Positions 35,441 through 43,916 are shown, numbered from the stretch's first letter. The stretch is 64,000 nt of DNA from Zoogloea dura (GCF_012927165.1 NZ_JABBGA010000002.1:334844-398843); one strand, 5' to 3'. Program-made: numbers and translations. The notes: a model not told the origin generated them from the letters alone.

Positions 35441-36232
35441 ATGGCTGCCGCTTCCAACGCACTTCTATTCGACGACTTCGGGCGCTGCCTGCCCGGCGCC
35501 GTGCAGGCTCCGGCCCATCCGCGCAGCCGCCGCTACTTCACCCTGCAGCAGCCGGAGATCGAGTACGGCGCCAGCCACGCCCGCCTGCAACGCCATCTCG
35601 GCGCAGGGGAGACCGTGGACGCCGCGGCTTTCGCCGAACGGGCCGAAGCCATCCTGGCCCGCCTGAAGGCCGACCCGCGCACCGCCGCCCTCACCCGCGG
35701 CGTGGCCGTCCCCTTCATCCTGCCCCGCCTGGCGGTGGAAAACATGGGCCGGACCCTGGACGAGCGCTTCCTGCCGGCCCTGGGCCGCGCCTTCGAAGAG
35801 ACCTACCCCGACTACCGCTTCACCAACCACAACGTCGGAGGGCTCGACGGCCGCCTCCGCATCCAGCCGGACTCGCGTCATGCCGGCCTGGTGGAGGCCA
35901 TGGGCCATGCGGAGCGGGTGGGCATCTATTTCCCGGCCCTGTCCGAGTATTCAATCCCGGCAGCCCTGGAGCGGGTGGCCGCCCTTCCCCGGCACTTCCT
36001 GCTGGCCGGCGGCGTGGACACCTGCGCCGCCCTGATCAGCACCCCCGGCCTGCTGCTACGCACCGACACCTACCCGCCGCTGCTGTGGCTGGGCGCCCTG
36101 GCCGGTGACCAGCCGGGCATCGGCTATCACTTCGAAGCCTACGGCTACAATCTCACGTTCAACCGGCGCGCCCACCTGGGCCAGGCCGCCGAGTACTGGA
36201 CCTGCGGGCTGAGCGTGCTCGACGGCGACTAG
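35441..36232 (+). CDS. Hypothetical protein next to radical SAM gene
   Basis: 263 residues, no signal peptide or membrane helix. Features include RRYFTLQQPEIEYGASHARL, TNHNVGGLDGRLRIQPDSRH, HFLLAGGVDTCAALISTPGL and YGYNLTFNRRAHLGQAAEYW. Gly-rich turns and many aromatic residues suggest a compact alpha/beta or beta fold. I do not recognise the family. It starts four bases after the radical SAM stop, so the two proteins are probably co-translated; it may be that enzyme's partner or the enzyme acting on its product. Confidence 0.62.
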   Translation: MAAASNALLFDDFGRCLPGAVQAPAHPRSRRYFTLQQPEIEYGASHARLQRHLGAGETVDAAAFAERAEAILARLKADPRTAALTRGVAVPFILPRLAVENMGRTLDERFLPALGRAFEETYPDYRFTNHNVGGLDGRLRIQPDSRHAGLVEAMGHAERVGIYFPALSEYSIPAALERVAALPRHFLLAGGVDTCAALISTPGLLLRTDTYPPLLWLGALAGDQPGIGYHFEAYGYNLTFNRRAHLGQAAEYWTCGLSVLDGD

Positions 36233-36279
36233 ACCCGGCCGCAACCCTCATCCCTATCGAAGACAACGAGGCTTCATCC

Positions 36280-39200
36280 ATGCCCATCGTCCGGCACACC
36301 CCTGGGCTCTATGCCAAGCGGCGCCACCCCTACTACATCGCAGCTCCCGGCTACGACCGCCGCTCCTCGGGCATCCGGGTCATGCACCAGCTGTGCGACA
36401 GCCTCAACCAGCTCGGCCTCGAAGCCTACATCCACACCCCCCTGCGCAGCCCTCGGCTCAACGCCCCCCTGCTGACCCCCGAGATCCGGGCCGAACACAA
36501 GGACGCGGGGCTCAACCCGATCGCCATCTACCCGGAGATCGTCGGCTCCAACCCCCTCGACTGCGACGTGGTGGTGCGCTACATCCTCAACCGCCCGGGC
36601 CTGCTGGGAGAAAAGCCCAACTACGGCAACGACGACCTGTACTGGCTGCACAACGCCGAAGTAGCCGACGCCCTGCCCCACCACGAAGGCGTGCTGCACA
36701 TGCCCGCCGTGGACACGTCCATCTTCAACAACCTGGACAACCCCCACGACCAGGCACGCCAGGGCGCCTGCATCTACTACGGCCGCTACACCGAAGGTGC
36801 CCAGGCCCATCCCGAGCTGGCGGCCCGCTGCACCGTCATCACCAAGACCTTCCCCACCTCCCACGAGGAGCTGGCCGCCCTGTTCCGCCGCAGCACTCAC
36901 GTGTACTGCTTCGAGAACACCTCCATCTCCATGGAGGCGCGCCTGTGCGGCTGCCCCGTGGTGCAGCTGCCGAGCCCCTTTGCCGACCCGGACAAACCCT
37001 TTGCCGACAGCCTGGGCCTGTCCGACGCGCTGATCACCTCGGACGACGAACAGTCCCTGGCCGAGGCTCGCGCCCTGCTTCCCGGGCTTACCGGAAAGTA
37101 CAAGCGCATCGAGCAGACCTACTGGGAAGAGCTCGGACGCCTGGTGGAGAAGACCCAGGCGGTCGCGACAAGCCGCCCACGCAGCGAGAAAGCCCCACCC
37201 AAGGACGAAACCGACGACAGGAACTACGCAATCTGGCGCTCACGCCAGACCGTCCAGGAGATCGACGCCCAGGTCCTGGCCGAGCGCATGGTGCTCAAGT
37301 GGAACCAGCGCCCCGGCTTTCACCTGCTGCTGGCGCTCCAGGCCGGCGAGGAGAACCTCCTGGCCGACACCCTCGACAGCCTCTCCCCGCAGCTCTACCC
37401 CGAGTGGCTGCTGACGGTGGTCACGACCCTGCCCACCCCGGACGCGGTCGCCGACATCCCCAATCTGCAATGGCTGTCGCTGCGTGACGAGGCCCACATC
37501 GGCTTCGTCATCGACGAGATGGCAGCCGCCTCGCCGGGCACCTGGCTGGCCCGCATCGAACCCGGCCTGACCCTGGAACCGCACGCCCTGCAGGTCATCG
37601 CCGACTACGTCAACGTCCGCCCCGGCTGGAGCCTGATCTATACCGACGAGGACACCCGCGAGCCCGACGACAGCTACACCCAGCCACTGTTCAAGCCCGA
37701 CTTCAACCTCGACCTGCTGCGCGCCCAGTCCTATTTCGGGAGCCTCGTGCTGGTCGCCAAGGACGCCTTCCTGGCCAGCGGCCGCTACGGCGCCCGGGCC
37801 GGCGCCGAGAACTACGACCTCACCCTGCGGATTCTCGACCAGGCGGGCGAAGGCGCCATAGGCCATATCAGCCAGGTGCTGGCCCACCTGCCGCGTGAAT
37901 CCCGCCGCGGGCTCCAGCCCGAGGCCGAGAAGGCCGCCCTGGCCGACCACCTGGCACGCAACGGCCTCGCCGCCGAGGTCCTGGATGGCGCCCTGTTCGG
38001 CACACGCCGCGTGAAGTACACGTGGCCGGACTCGCCCCACGTCACCATCATCATCCCCACCCGCGACCGCGAGGAGTACCTGCGCCCGCTGATCGAGAGC
38101 CTCGAGGAGCGCACCAGCTACCCGAACTGCGACATCCTCATCCTCGACAACGACAGCTCGGACCCGGACACCGTCAACTACCTGGCCGCGCTGCCGCTGC
38201 AGTCCGGCCGCTACCCGATCCGGGTGATCCCCAGCCCGGGCGAGTTCCAGTGGTCGCGCACGGCCAACACCGGCGCGGCTGCCGCCACCGGCGACTACCT
38301 GCTGTTCCTGGACAACGACATCCACATCGTCCAGGAAGACTGGCTCGATCGCCTGATGGCCCTCGCCCAGCGCCCCGAGATCGGCATCACCTCACCGCGC
38401 CTGACCTTCCCGGGGAGCGGCAAGGTCCAGGACACCGGCACCCTCCTCGGCCTGCGCGGCACCGCCGGCAGCGCCTGGAACAACGATGCAGAGATCGACG
38501 ACCCCGGTTACATGGGCCGCGCCCTCTGCGACCAGAACCTGAGCGCCGCCAACGGTTCCGCCATGCTGGTACGGCGCAGCGTCTTCGAGGCACTCAAGGG
38601 CTTCGACGCCGAGCGCTTCCCGCTGGTCCACGGCGCACTGGATCTATGCCTGCGGGCCGGCGACCTCGGCTTCAAGACGGTGTGGACGCCTTACAGCACA
38701 CTGGTCCATTACGGCGCGGTCTCCTTCCTCGCCCGTCAGCGCAAGCTTGAGGGACGCCTCGCCGACCTGCAGGCCGGCCTGAACGCCAACGAAGCCCTGC
38801 TCGAACGCTGGATGCCCCGCCTGGCCAGCGACCCGGCCTACAACCGCAACCTGAGCCTGGCCCTCCCATACAAGCCCGATCACATCTCGCCGATCGACTG
38901 GGATGTCAATTTCCACGACCGGCCCCGCATCCTGGCCGCCCCGGTTCCGGGTGGCGCCGGCGAATATCGCCTGCGGGCACCGCTGCGCATGATCGGCCAG
39001 GCCGGCCTCGCCCATACCATGATCAGCGAACCGCCCAAGGCCTTTACGATGCGGATCCTGACCCCTGTCGAGATCGCCCGCGCAGAGCCCGACGTCCTGA
39101 TCCTGCACCAGCCCCTGGACGACGGCCAGAGCGATGCCCTGGAAACCTACGCCCGCCACTTCCCCGACATGCGCCGGGTGCTGACCATGGATGACCTGGT

Positions 39201-39921
39201 CACCGACCTGCCCAAGAAGCACCCGATGTACCGCAACGGCTACAAGGACGGACGCCAGCGCCTGCGCCGCAACCTCTCCTTCATGGATCGTCTGGTGGTG
39301 AGCACCCAGCCACTGGCCGACCTGTGCGCCGGCATGATCGACGACATCATGGTCAGGCCCAACTGCCTCGAATGGTCCCTGTGGGGCCATGTTGCGCCGG
39401 TGCGCCAGCTTGCACGCAGCAAGCCCCGCGTCGGCTGGGCCGGCGCCCAGCAGCACAACGGCGATCTGGAACTGATCTACCCGGTGGTCGAAGCCCTCGC
39501 CGACGAAGTGGACTGGATCTTCATGGGCATGTGCCCGGATCCGCTGAAGCCCTTCGTCAAGGAAGCCCACGACTTCGAACTCGACTTCCGGGCCTACCCG
39601 AAGGCCCTAGCCCGGCTCGACCTGGACCTGGCGATTGCGCCCCTGGAGATCCACCCGTTCAACGAGGCCAAGAGCAACCTGCGCCTCCTCGAATACGGCG
39701 CGATGGGCTGGCCGGTGATCTGCACCGACATCTATCCCTACCGGGACGCCCCTGTCACCCGCATCCCCAACGACCCGGACACCTGGATCCGGACCATCCG
39801 CGAACAGCTTGCCGAGCCCGAGGCGCTGCGTCGCGCCGGCCTCACCCTGCGGCAGTGGGTTCGCGATGGCTACATCCTCGAAAACCATACGGCTAGCTGG
39901 TTTGCGGCTTACGGGCCATAA
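36280..39921 (+). CDS. Multi-domain glycosyltransferase beside flagellin (FgtA-like)
   Basis: 1213 residues. Residues about 1-290: GT-B-like domain (SGIRVMHQLCDSLNQLGLEA, ENTSISMEARLCGCPVVQLP). Residues about 345-580: degenerate GT2-like region (LIYTDEDTREPDDSYTQPLF). Residues about 585-850: complete GT2 domain (VTIIIPTRDREEYLRPLIES, ILILDNDSSDP, LLFLDNDIHIVQEDWLD). Residues about 895-1213: second GT-B-like domain (VGWAGAQQHNGDLELIYPVV, LRLLEYGAMGWPVICTDIYP). Large multi-domain transferases encoded just before fliC, such as FgtA of Pseudomonas, glycosylate flagellin. It ends 29 bases before a strong terminator. It would build or transfer several sugars without separate enzymes. Confidence 0.9.
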   Translation: MPIVRHTPGLYAKRRHPYYIAAPGYDRRSSGIRVMHQLCDSLNQLGLEAYIHTPLRSPRLNAPLLTPEIRAEHKDAGLNPIAIYPEIVGSNPLDCDVVVRYILNRPGLLGEKPNYGNDDLYWLHNAEVADALPHHEGVLHMPAVDTSIFNNLDNPHDQARQGACIYYGRYTEGAQAHPELAARCTVITKTFPTSHEELAALFRRSTHVYCFENTSISMEARLCGCPVVQLPSPFADPDKPFADSLGLSDALITSDDEQSLAEARALLPGLTGKYKRIEQTYWEELGRLVEKTQAVATSRPRSEKAPPKDETDDRNYAIWRSRQTVQEIDAQVLAERMVLKWNQRPGFHLLLALQAGEENLLADTLDSLSPQLYPEWLLTVVTTLPTPDAVADIPNLQWLSLRDEAHIGFVIDEMAAASPGTWLARIEPGLTLEPHALQVIADYVNVRPGWSLIYTDEDTREPDDSYTQPLFKPDFNLDLLRAQSYFGSLVLVAKDAFLASGRYGARAGAENYDLTLRILDQAGEGAIGHISQVLAHLPRESRRGLQPEAEKAALADHLARNGLAAEVLDGALFGTRRVKYTWPDSPHVTIIIPTRDREEYLRPLIESLEERTSYPNCDILILDNDSSDPDTVNYLAALPLQSGRYPIRVIPSPGEFQWSRTANTGAAAATGDYLLFLDNDIHIVQEDWLDRLMALAQRPEIGITSPRLTFPGSGKVQDTGTLLGLRGTAGSAWNNDAEIDDPGYMGRALCDQNLSAANGSAMLVRRSVFEALKGFDAERFPLVHGALDLCLRAGDLGFKTVWTPYSTLVHYGAVSFLARQRKLEGRLADLQAGLNANEALLERWMPRLASDPAYNRNLSLALPYKPDHISPIDWDVNFHDRPRILAAPVPGGAGEYRLRAPLRMIGQAGLAHTMISEPPKAFTMRILTPVEIARAEPDVLILHQPLDDGQSDALETYARHFPDMRRVLTMDDLVTDLPKKHPMYRNGYKDGRQRLRRNLSFMDRLVVSTQPLADLCAGMIDDIMVRPNCLEWSLWGHVAPVRQLARSKPRVGWAGAQQHNGDLELIYPVVEALADEVDWIFMGMCPDPLKPFVKEAHDFELDFRAYPKALARLDLDLAIAPLEIHPFNEAKSNLRLLEYGAMGWPVICTDIYPYRDAPVTRIPNDPDTWIRTIREQLAEPEALRRAGLTLRQWVRDGYILENHTASWFAAYGP

Positions 39922-39949
39922 AGCCACTCAGCCCCCACCCCAGGAGCAT

Positions 39950-39989
39950 ATGACTACCGGCCGAAAATCTCGGCCGGTAGTCATCTTTT
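39950..39989 (+). terminator. Rho-independent terminator ending the glycosylation island
   Basis: A perfect 15-base inverted repeat (arms 39950-39964 and 39970-39984, core ACCGGCCGA / TCGGCCGGT) with a 5-base AAATC loop is followed by CTTTT. It isolates fliC from transcription coming from the glycosyltransferase gene. Confidence 0.88.
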
Positions 39990-40060
39990 GGCCTAAAGCT
40001 TTGAGTTGCCGCGCCGCTATAAAAAGCCAGGCGGTAATCCGTCAGCGGAATCTGAAATTC

Positions 40061-40116
40061 ACACAAAAGCAAAAAAGTCAATAATTTTCTAAAGTTCCGA
40101 TGGCACATCCCGTAAA
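40061..40116 (+). promoter_or_regulatory. Sigma28 (FliA)-type promoter of fliC with AT-rich upstream element
   Basis: TAAAGTTC (40090-40097) matches the sigma28 -35 TAAAGTTT at seven of eight positions. After exactly 11 bases, CCCGTAAA (40109-40116) matches GCCGATAA at five of eight. An A/T-rich stretch with A-runs precedes it (40061-40089), like an UP element. Transcription would start near 40123, leaving an 85-base leader that ends in an AAGGAG ribosome site, with GGA motifs at 40190-40201. Confidence 0.72.
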
Positions 40117-40208
40117 TGAAATCAACGGCGGTTGCCTTAACTCACCGGGCAAGGCGAACCAAAGTTAAGCCGAAACGCTTATCTTGAACGGAATGAAGGA
40201 GAACCAAA

Positions 40209-41069
40209 ATGGCTGCCACAATCAACACCAATCCGATGTCGCTGAATGCGCAACGGAACCTGAGCACTTCCCAATCCAGTCTGTCGCAATCTGTCCAGCG
40301 CCTCTCGTCCGGCCTTCGCGTCAATAGCGCCAAGGACGACGCCGCCGGCCTGGCCATTGCCGACCGCATGAACGCCCAGGCCAAGGGCTTCGACGTTGCA
40401 ATCCGCAACGCCAACGACGGCATCTCGATGGCGCAGACCGCTGAAAGCGCAATGCAGGCCATCACCGACAACCTGCAGCGGATGCGCGAACTGGCCGTCC
40501 AGTCTGCAAACGGCGTCTATAGCAGCGGCGACCGCGCCAGCCTTGACACCGAATTCCAGCAGCTCAACCAGGAAATCGCACGGGTCGTTTCCGGCACCCA
40601 GTTCAACGGCCAGAACGTGCTGAGCGTGACCTCGGACTTCTCGTTCCAGGTTGGCGCCGGCACCGCCTCCACCGACTCGATCGCCGTGACCAGCGGCCAG
40701 GTGGGCCTGGCCTCCGGCACCTTCGGCACCACCACCGCCGGCTCGATCAGCGGCGCGACGATCTCCGGCGCAGGCAGCGCCGGGGTATCGAACGCCAGCG
40801 CAGCGATCGCCTCCATCGATACCGCGATCAACGCACTGAACACCGCCCGCGCAAACTGGGGTGCCGTGCAGAACCGCTTCACTTCGGTGGTGCAGACCCT
40901 GCAGGTCGCCTCCGAGAACGCCAACGCCTCCCGTGGCCGCATCATGGATGCGGACTTCGCGAAGGAAACCGCCAACATGACCCGCGCCCAGATCCTGCAG
41001 CAAGCCGGCACCGCCATGGTGGCCCAGGCCAACAGCATGCCCAACAACGTGCTGTCGCTGCTCCGCTAA
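40209..41069 (+). CDS. fliC: Flagellin
   Basis: 286 residues, a short flagellin. The N-terminal D0/D1 region is canonical (INTNPMSLNAQRNLSTSQSS, LSSGLRVNSAKDDAAGLAIA), and so is the C-terminus (ENANASRGRIMDADFAKETA, QQAGTAMVAQANSMPNNVLS). The middle (residues about 150-205) is short, with Ser/Thr/Gly/Ala-rich sequence (SGTFGTTTAGSISGATISGA), a typical target for O-linked glycosylation and surface exposed in the filament. An AAGGAG ribosome site precedes the ATG. It is the main filament protein and the presumed substrate of the island immediately upstream. Confidence 0.98.
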   Translation: MAATINTNPMSLNAQRNLSTSQSSLSQSVQRLSSGLRVNSAKDDAAGLAIADRMNAQAKGFDVAIRNANDGISMAQTAESAMQAITDNLQRMRELAVQSANGVYSSGDRASLDTEFQQLNQEIARVVSGTQFNGQNVLSVTSDFSFQVGAGTASTDSIAVTSGQVGLASGTFGTTTAGSISGATISGAGSAGVSNASAAIASIDTAINALNTARANWGAVQNRFTSVVQTLQVASENANASRGRIMDADFAKETANMTRAQILQQAGTAMVAQANSMPNNVLSLLR

Positions 41070-41087
41070 GCACGGATCGGTAGTACC

Positions 41088-41121
41088 GCAGCGTCACCCG
41101 GTTCAAGCAGGGTGACGCTGC
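41088..41121 (+). promoter_or_regulatory. Perfect 12-bp hairpin between fliC and flaG
   Basis: Arms GCAGCGTCACCC and GGGTGACGCTGC are perfect complements with a 10-base loop. It lies 18 bases after the fliC stop and 21 before the flaG ATG. There is no T-run, so it is better read as an mRNA 3'-end stabiliser or partial attenuator that would keep fliC mRNA levels above flaG. Confidence 0.6.
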
Positions 41122-41142
41122 TCGCACAATGGGGAAACAATC

Positions 41143-41532
41143 ATGAGCATCCAGCCAATCAACGCGAGCAACACCCAATACGCACTCCAGACCCTGTCTC
41201 CGGCAAGCCAGGGGACTGCCGCTGCTCGCAAGGCGGAAGCCGCCCCCGACACCGCCGCCCCTGTCCAGGACATCCAGGCCCTCGCCCAGAACGGCGCAGT
41301 CCAGCCCAGCAGCGAGCAGCTGACGCAGGCAGTCAAGCAGATCCAGGACGTGATCAAGCAAAATGCCAACGGCCTGCAGTTCTCGATAGACGAGGATGTC
41401 GGTGTGCCGGTGGTCAAAGTCATCGACACGGAATCCAAAAAGGTCATCCGGCAGATTCCCTCCCAGGAAGTACTGGAGATCGCCAAGGCGCTCGACAAGC
41501 TTCAAGGCTTGCTGGTGAAGCAGCAAGCCTGA
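41143..41532 (+). CDS. flaG: Flagellar protein FlaG
   Basis: 129 residues. The C-terminal half matches the FlaG family: LTQAVKQIQDVIKQNANGLQ, FSIDEDVGVPVVKVIDTESK, VIRQIPSQEVLEIAKALDK. The N-terminal half is low-complexity. FlaG proteins affect filament length and lie between fliC and fliD in many Beta- and Gammaproteobacteria, as here. A strong terminator follows. Confidence 0.95.
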   Translation: MSIQPINASNTQYALQTLSPASQGTAAARKAEAAPDTAAPVQDIQALAQNGAVQPSSEQLTQAVKQIQDVIKQNANGLQFSIDEDVGVPVVKVIDTESKKVIRQIPSQEVLEIAKALDKLQGLLVKQQA

Positions 41533-41578
41533 CCCCATGTAGCGCTGGCTGCAGGGCACGTCATCAGCACGACCTGTC

Positions 41579-41607
41579 AAAACCCGCCGGCACGGCGGGT
41601 TTTTTTC
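41579..41607 (+). terminator. Rho-independent terminator after flaG
   Basis: Arms AACCCGCCG and CGGCGGGTT with a 3-base loop are followed by a run of seven or more T residues. It ends the fliC-flaG transcript, so fliD needs its own promoter. Confidence 0.93.
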
Positions 41608-41631
41608 ATTTTCAGGCAACCATCGGCAAAT

Positions 41632-41647
41632 TGGCATGGTCCATGCA
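41632..41647 (+). promoter_or_regulatory. Sigma54 (RpoN)-type promoter upstream of fliD
   Basis: TGGCATGGTCCATGCA has the GG and GC doublets exactly ten bases apart and matches the consensus TGGCACG-N4-TTGCA except for T at the sixth and A at the twelfth position. It lies directly after the flaG terminator, with a start predicted near 41658 and an 80-base leader before fliD. Confidence 0.8.
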
Positions 41648-41737
41648 AAGGGATTGAATATCCGGGCAGGCTCTCAAGTTTGAGACGTCGCAGCCGTAAT
41701 TCCAAACAGCAGCAACACAGCAAGACGGGGGTACATC

Positions 41738-43123
41738 ATGGCAACACTTTCTTCGGCAGGGATTGGCTCCGGGCTTAACGTCGAGTCGATCGTGACCGGC
41801 CTGATGTCCATTGAAAGACAGCCACTTAGCAAACTCCAGTCGCAGCAGAGCAGCTACCAGTCCAAGATTTCCGCCCTGGGAACGATCAAGAGCAATCTTT
41901 CGTCCCTGCAGGCGGCGGCAAAAGCACTGACGCCGGCAATCGGACAAAGCGCGACGGCATCTTTTTCCGCCTACAAGGCAAGCCTTGCCGATTCCACCAT
42001 CGCAACGGCAAGCACGAGCAACTCGGCAGTTGCCGGCAGCTACTCGCTTGAAGTCACGACGCTCGCCACAAGCCAACGACTGGCCCTCGGCCCGACTTAC
42101 GCGGCAGACGCACAAGTGCTCGATTTCGGCTCCGACAGCAGCCGGACCCTGAGCATCACCAAGGGCAGCACGACCGTCGACATCACGCTCGAAAGCAGCC
42201 AGAACACATTGGCCGCAGTACGTGACGCCATCAACAATGCCGGAGCCGGGGTCAATGCCAGCATCGTCACCGATACTGGCGGCAAACAGAACCTGCTGCT
42301 CACAGCCACCAGCGGCGGCACAGCCAACGCCGTCAGCCTGTCCGGCACGGCGACTTTCATCGACCCCAACAACCCTGGCAGCACCATTGGGGTCTCCAGC
42401 GCATTCAGCCAGACTCAGGCTGCCACTGACGCCGTGGTCAAGATCCAGGGCATCTCCATCGCCACCAGCGGGAACACGATCACCAATGCCATCGACGGAG
42501 TGACGCTTGAGCTCTCGAAGACAGGCACGACCACGCTGACCGTCTCCCGGGATAACGCAGACCTGAAGTCCAAGCTCGACACCTTCGTCAATGCCTACAA
42601 CACCCTGAACTCCTCGATCAAGAGCCTGAGCGCCTACGATGCCAGCTCGAAGAAGGGCGCAGTCCTGAACGGCGATGCGTCGCTGCGCAACGTCCAGAGC
42701 CAGATCCGTTCCGCACTCAGCAACCTGCCCGCCGAGCTGGCAGGCAGTTCGGTGCGCAGCCTGGGCGACATGGGGATCTCCTTCCAGACGGATGGCAGCC
42801 TCAAGATCGACAGCACCAAGTTCGACAAGGCGGTGAGCACGAATTTCTCTGCAGTGGCCAGCGCCATCGGTGTCTATGGCAGCGCTGTGAAAACGGCCAC
42901 GACGCAGCTCCTTGAGACCGGCGGAGTGGTTTCCGCACGGACCGACGGTCTCAACTCCAGCGTCAGGAGCATCAGCAAGCAGATTGATTCGCTCAACAAT
43001 CGCCTTACCGCGATCGAAAAAAATTACCGGGCCCAATTCACGGCCCTGGACACCTCAATGGCCAGCATGAGCACCACCAGCAGCTACCTCAGCCAGCAGC
43101 TATCCCTGCTCAACAGCCTCTAA
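41738..43123 (+). CDS. fliD: Flagellar hook-associated protein 2, filament cap
   Basis: 461 residues. The N-terminus ISSAGIGSGLNV-like region reads TLSSAGIGSGLNVESIVTGL and MSIERQPLSKLQSQQSSYQS, typical of FliD. The C-terminal coiled region is KQIDSLNNRLTAIEKNYRAQ followed by FTALDTSMASMSTTSSYLSQ, also family-typical. The middle is Ser/Thr-rich and variable. It caps the growing filament and promotes flagellin folding. It begins after its own sigma54-type promoter and is followed by fliS after 12 bases. Confidence 0.97.
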   Translation: MATLSSAGIGSGLNVESIVTGLMSIERQPLSKLQSQQSSYQSKISALGTIKSNLSSLQAAAKALTPAIGQSATASFSAYKASLADSTIATASTSNSAVAGSYSLEVTTLATSQRLALGPTYAADAQVLDFGSDSSRTLSITKGSTTVDITLESSQNTLAAVRDAINNAGAGVNASIVTDTGGKQNLLLTATSGGTANAVSLSGTATFIDPNNPGSTIGVSSAFSQTQAATDAVVKIQGISIATSGNTITNAIDGVTLELSKTGTTTLTVSRDNADLKSKLDTFVNAYNTLNSSIKSLSAYDASSKKGAVLNGDASLRNVQSQIRSALSNLPAELAGSSVRSLGDMGISFQTDGSLKIDSTKFDKAVSTNFSAVASAIGVYGSAVKTATTQLLETGGVVSARTDGLNSSVRSISKQIDSLNNRLTAIEKNYRAQFTALDTSMASMSTTSSYLSQQLSLLNSL

Positions 43124-43135
43124 CCCCAGGAGAAC

Positions 43136-43552
43136 ATGATGTCGTTTGGCCTGGCTAGTCGTCGTTCTGCCGCCATGTACGCCGAAATCGGCGTGGAGAC
43201 GGGCGTCACGACGGCCGACCCCCACAAGCTCATCCTGATGCTTTTCGAAGGCGCCCTGCTGCAGATCGGCAAGGCCAGCAGCGCCCTGGAAATCCGGGAC
43301 GTCCCGACCAAGGGCAAGGCCATCTCGCAGGCCATCGAAATCATCACCAACGGCCTCAAGGTCAGCCTCGACTACGAAGCTGGCGGCGAACTGGCCGAGC
43401 GCCTGGGCGCCCTTTATGACTACATGACCCAACGCCTGGTGTATGCCAACCTGCACAATAGCCAGCCAGCGCTGGACGAAGTCACCCGATTGCTGAATGA
43501 TTTGAAAGGCGCCTGGGAAGAAATCGGCACGTCCGACCAGGTCCAACGCTAA
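43136..43552 (+). CDS. fliS: Flagellar export chaperone FliS
   Basis: 138 residues with the family pattern AAMYAEIGVETGVTTADPHK, LILMLFEGALLQIGKASSAL and LGALYDYMTQRLVYANLHNS. FliS holds flagellin subunits unfolded in the cytoplasm. A GGAGA ribosome site precedes the ATG; a second Met follows directly. Located between fliD and fliT as usual. Confidence 0.97.
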   Translation: MMSFGLASRRSAAMYAEIGVETGVTTADPHKLILMLFEGALLQIGKASSALEIRDVPTKGKAISQAIEIITNGLKVSLDYEAGGELAERLGALYDYMTQRLVYANLHNSQPALDEVTRLLNDLKGAWEEIGTSDQVQR

Positions 43553-43571
43553 GAAAGCCCGGAGATACTGC

Positions 43572-43916
43572 ATGAGCTCCCTCGCCCTTCTTGAACAGAT
43601 GAGTAACTACTCCACCGAAATGGTGGATGCTGCCCGCGCCAATGATTGGGACCGACTGACCCGGCTCGAGCGCCAGGTGGCCTCCCTGCGGGACCGCCTT
43701 GGCGTCGAAGAAGCACTGGGTTTTCCTGGCCGGCCCCGACAGATGTCGGAGGACGAGCGCAAGAAGAAGATGGCGCTGATCCGTCGCATCCTCGATGACG
43801 ACAAGGAGGTCCGCGTCCATACCGAACCCTGGATGGACAACGTGCGCCAGCTGCTGTCCGGCGGCACACGTGCGCGCAACGTACGATCAGCGTACGGCGA
43901 CCCTGACGTCAGCTGA
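43572..43916 (+). CDS. fliT: FliT-like flagellar chaperone
   Basis: 114 residues, all-helical, with coiled-coil-like segments (LLEQMSNYSTEMVDAARAND, WDRLTRLERQVASLRDRLGV) and a conserved C-terminal region (MALIRRILDDDKEVR, PWMDNVRQLL). FliT is the FliD chaperone and can bind FlhDC or the master regulator. Sequence similarity is low across the family, so the name rests mainly on size, helix pattern and the fliD-fliS-fliT order. Confidence 0.85.
   Translation: MSSLALLEQMSNYSTEMVDAARANDWDRLTRLERQVASLRDRLGVEEALGFPGRPRQMSEDERKKKMALIRRILDDDKEVRVHTEPWMDNVRQLLSGGTRARNVRSAYGDPDVS

Noticed and set aside
40101..40116. Possible sigma54 promoter (TGGCAC) upstream of fliC
   Set aside because: The GG doublet has no GC exactly ten bases on; AA is found instead. 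The overlapping sigma28 match is better.
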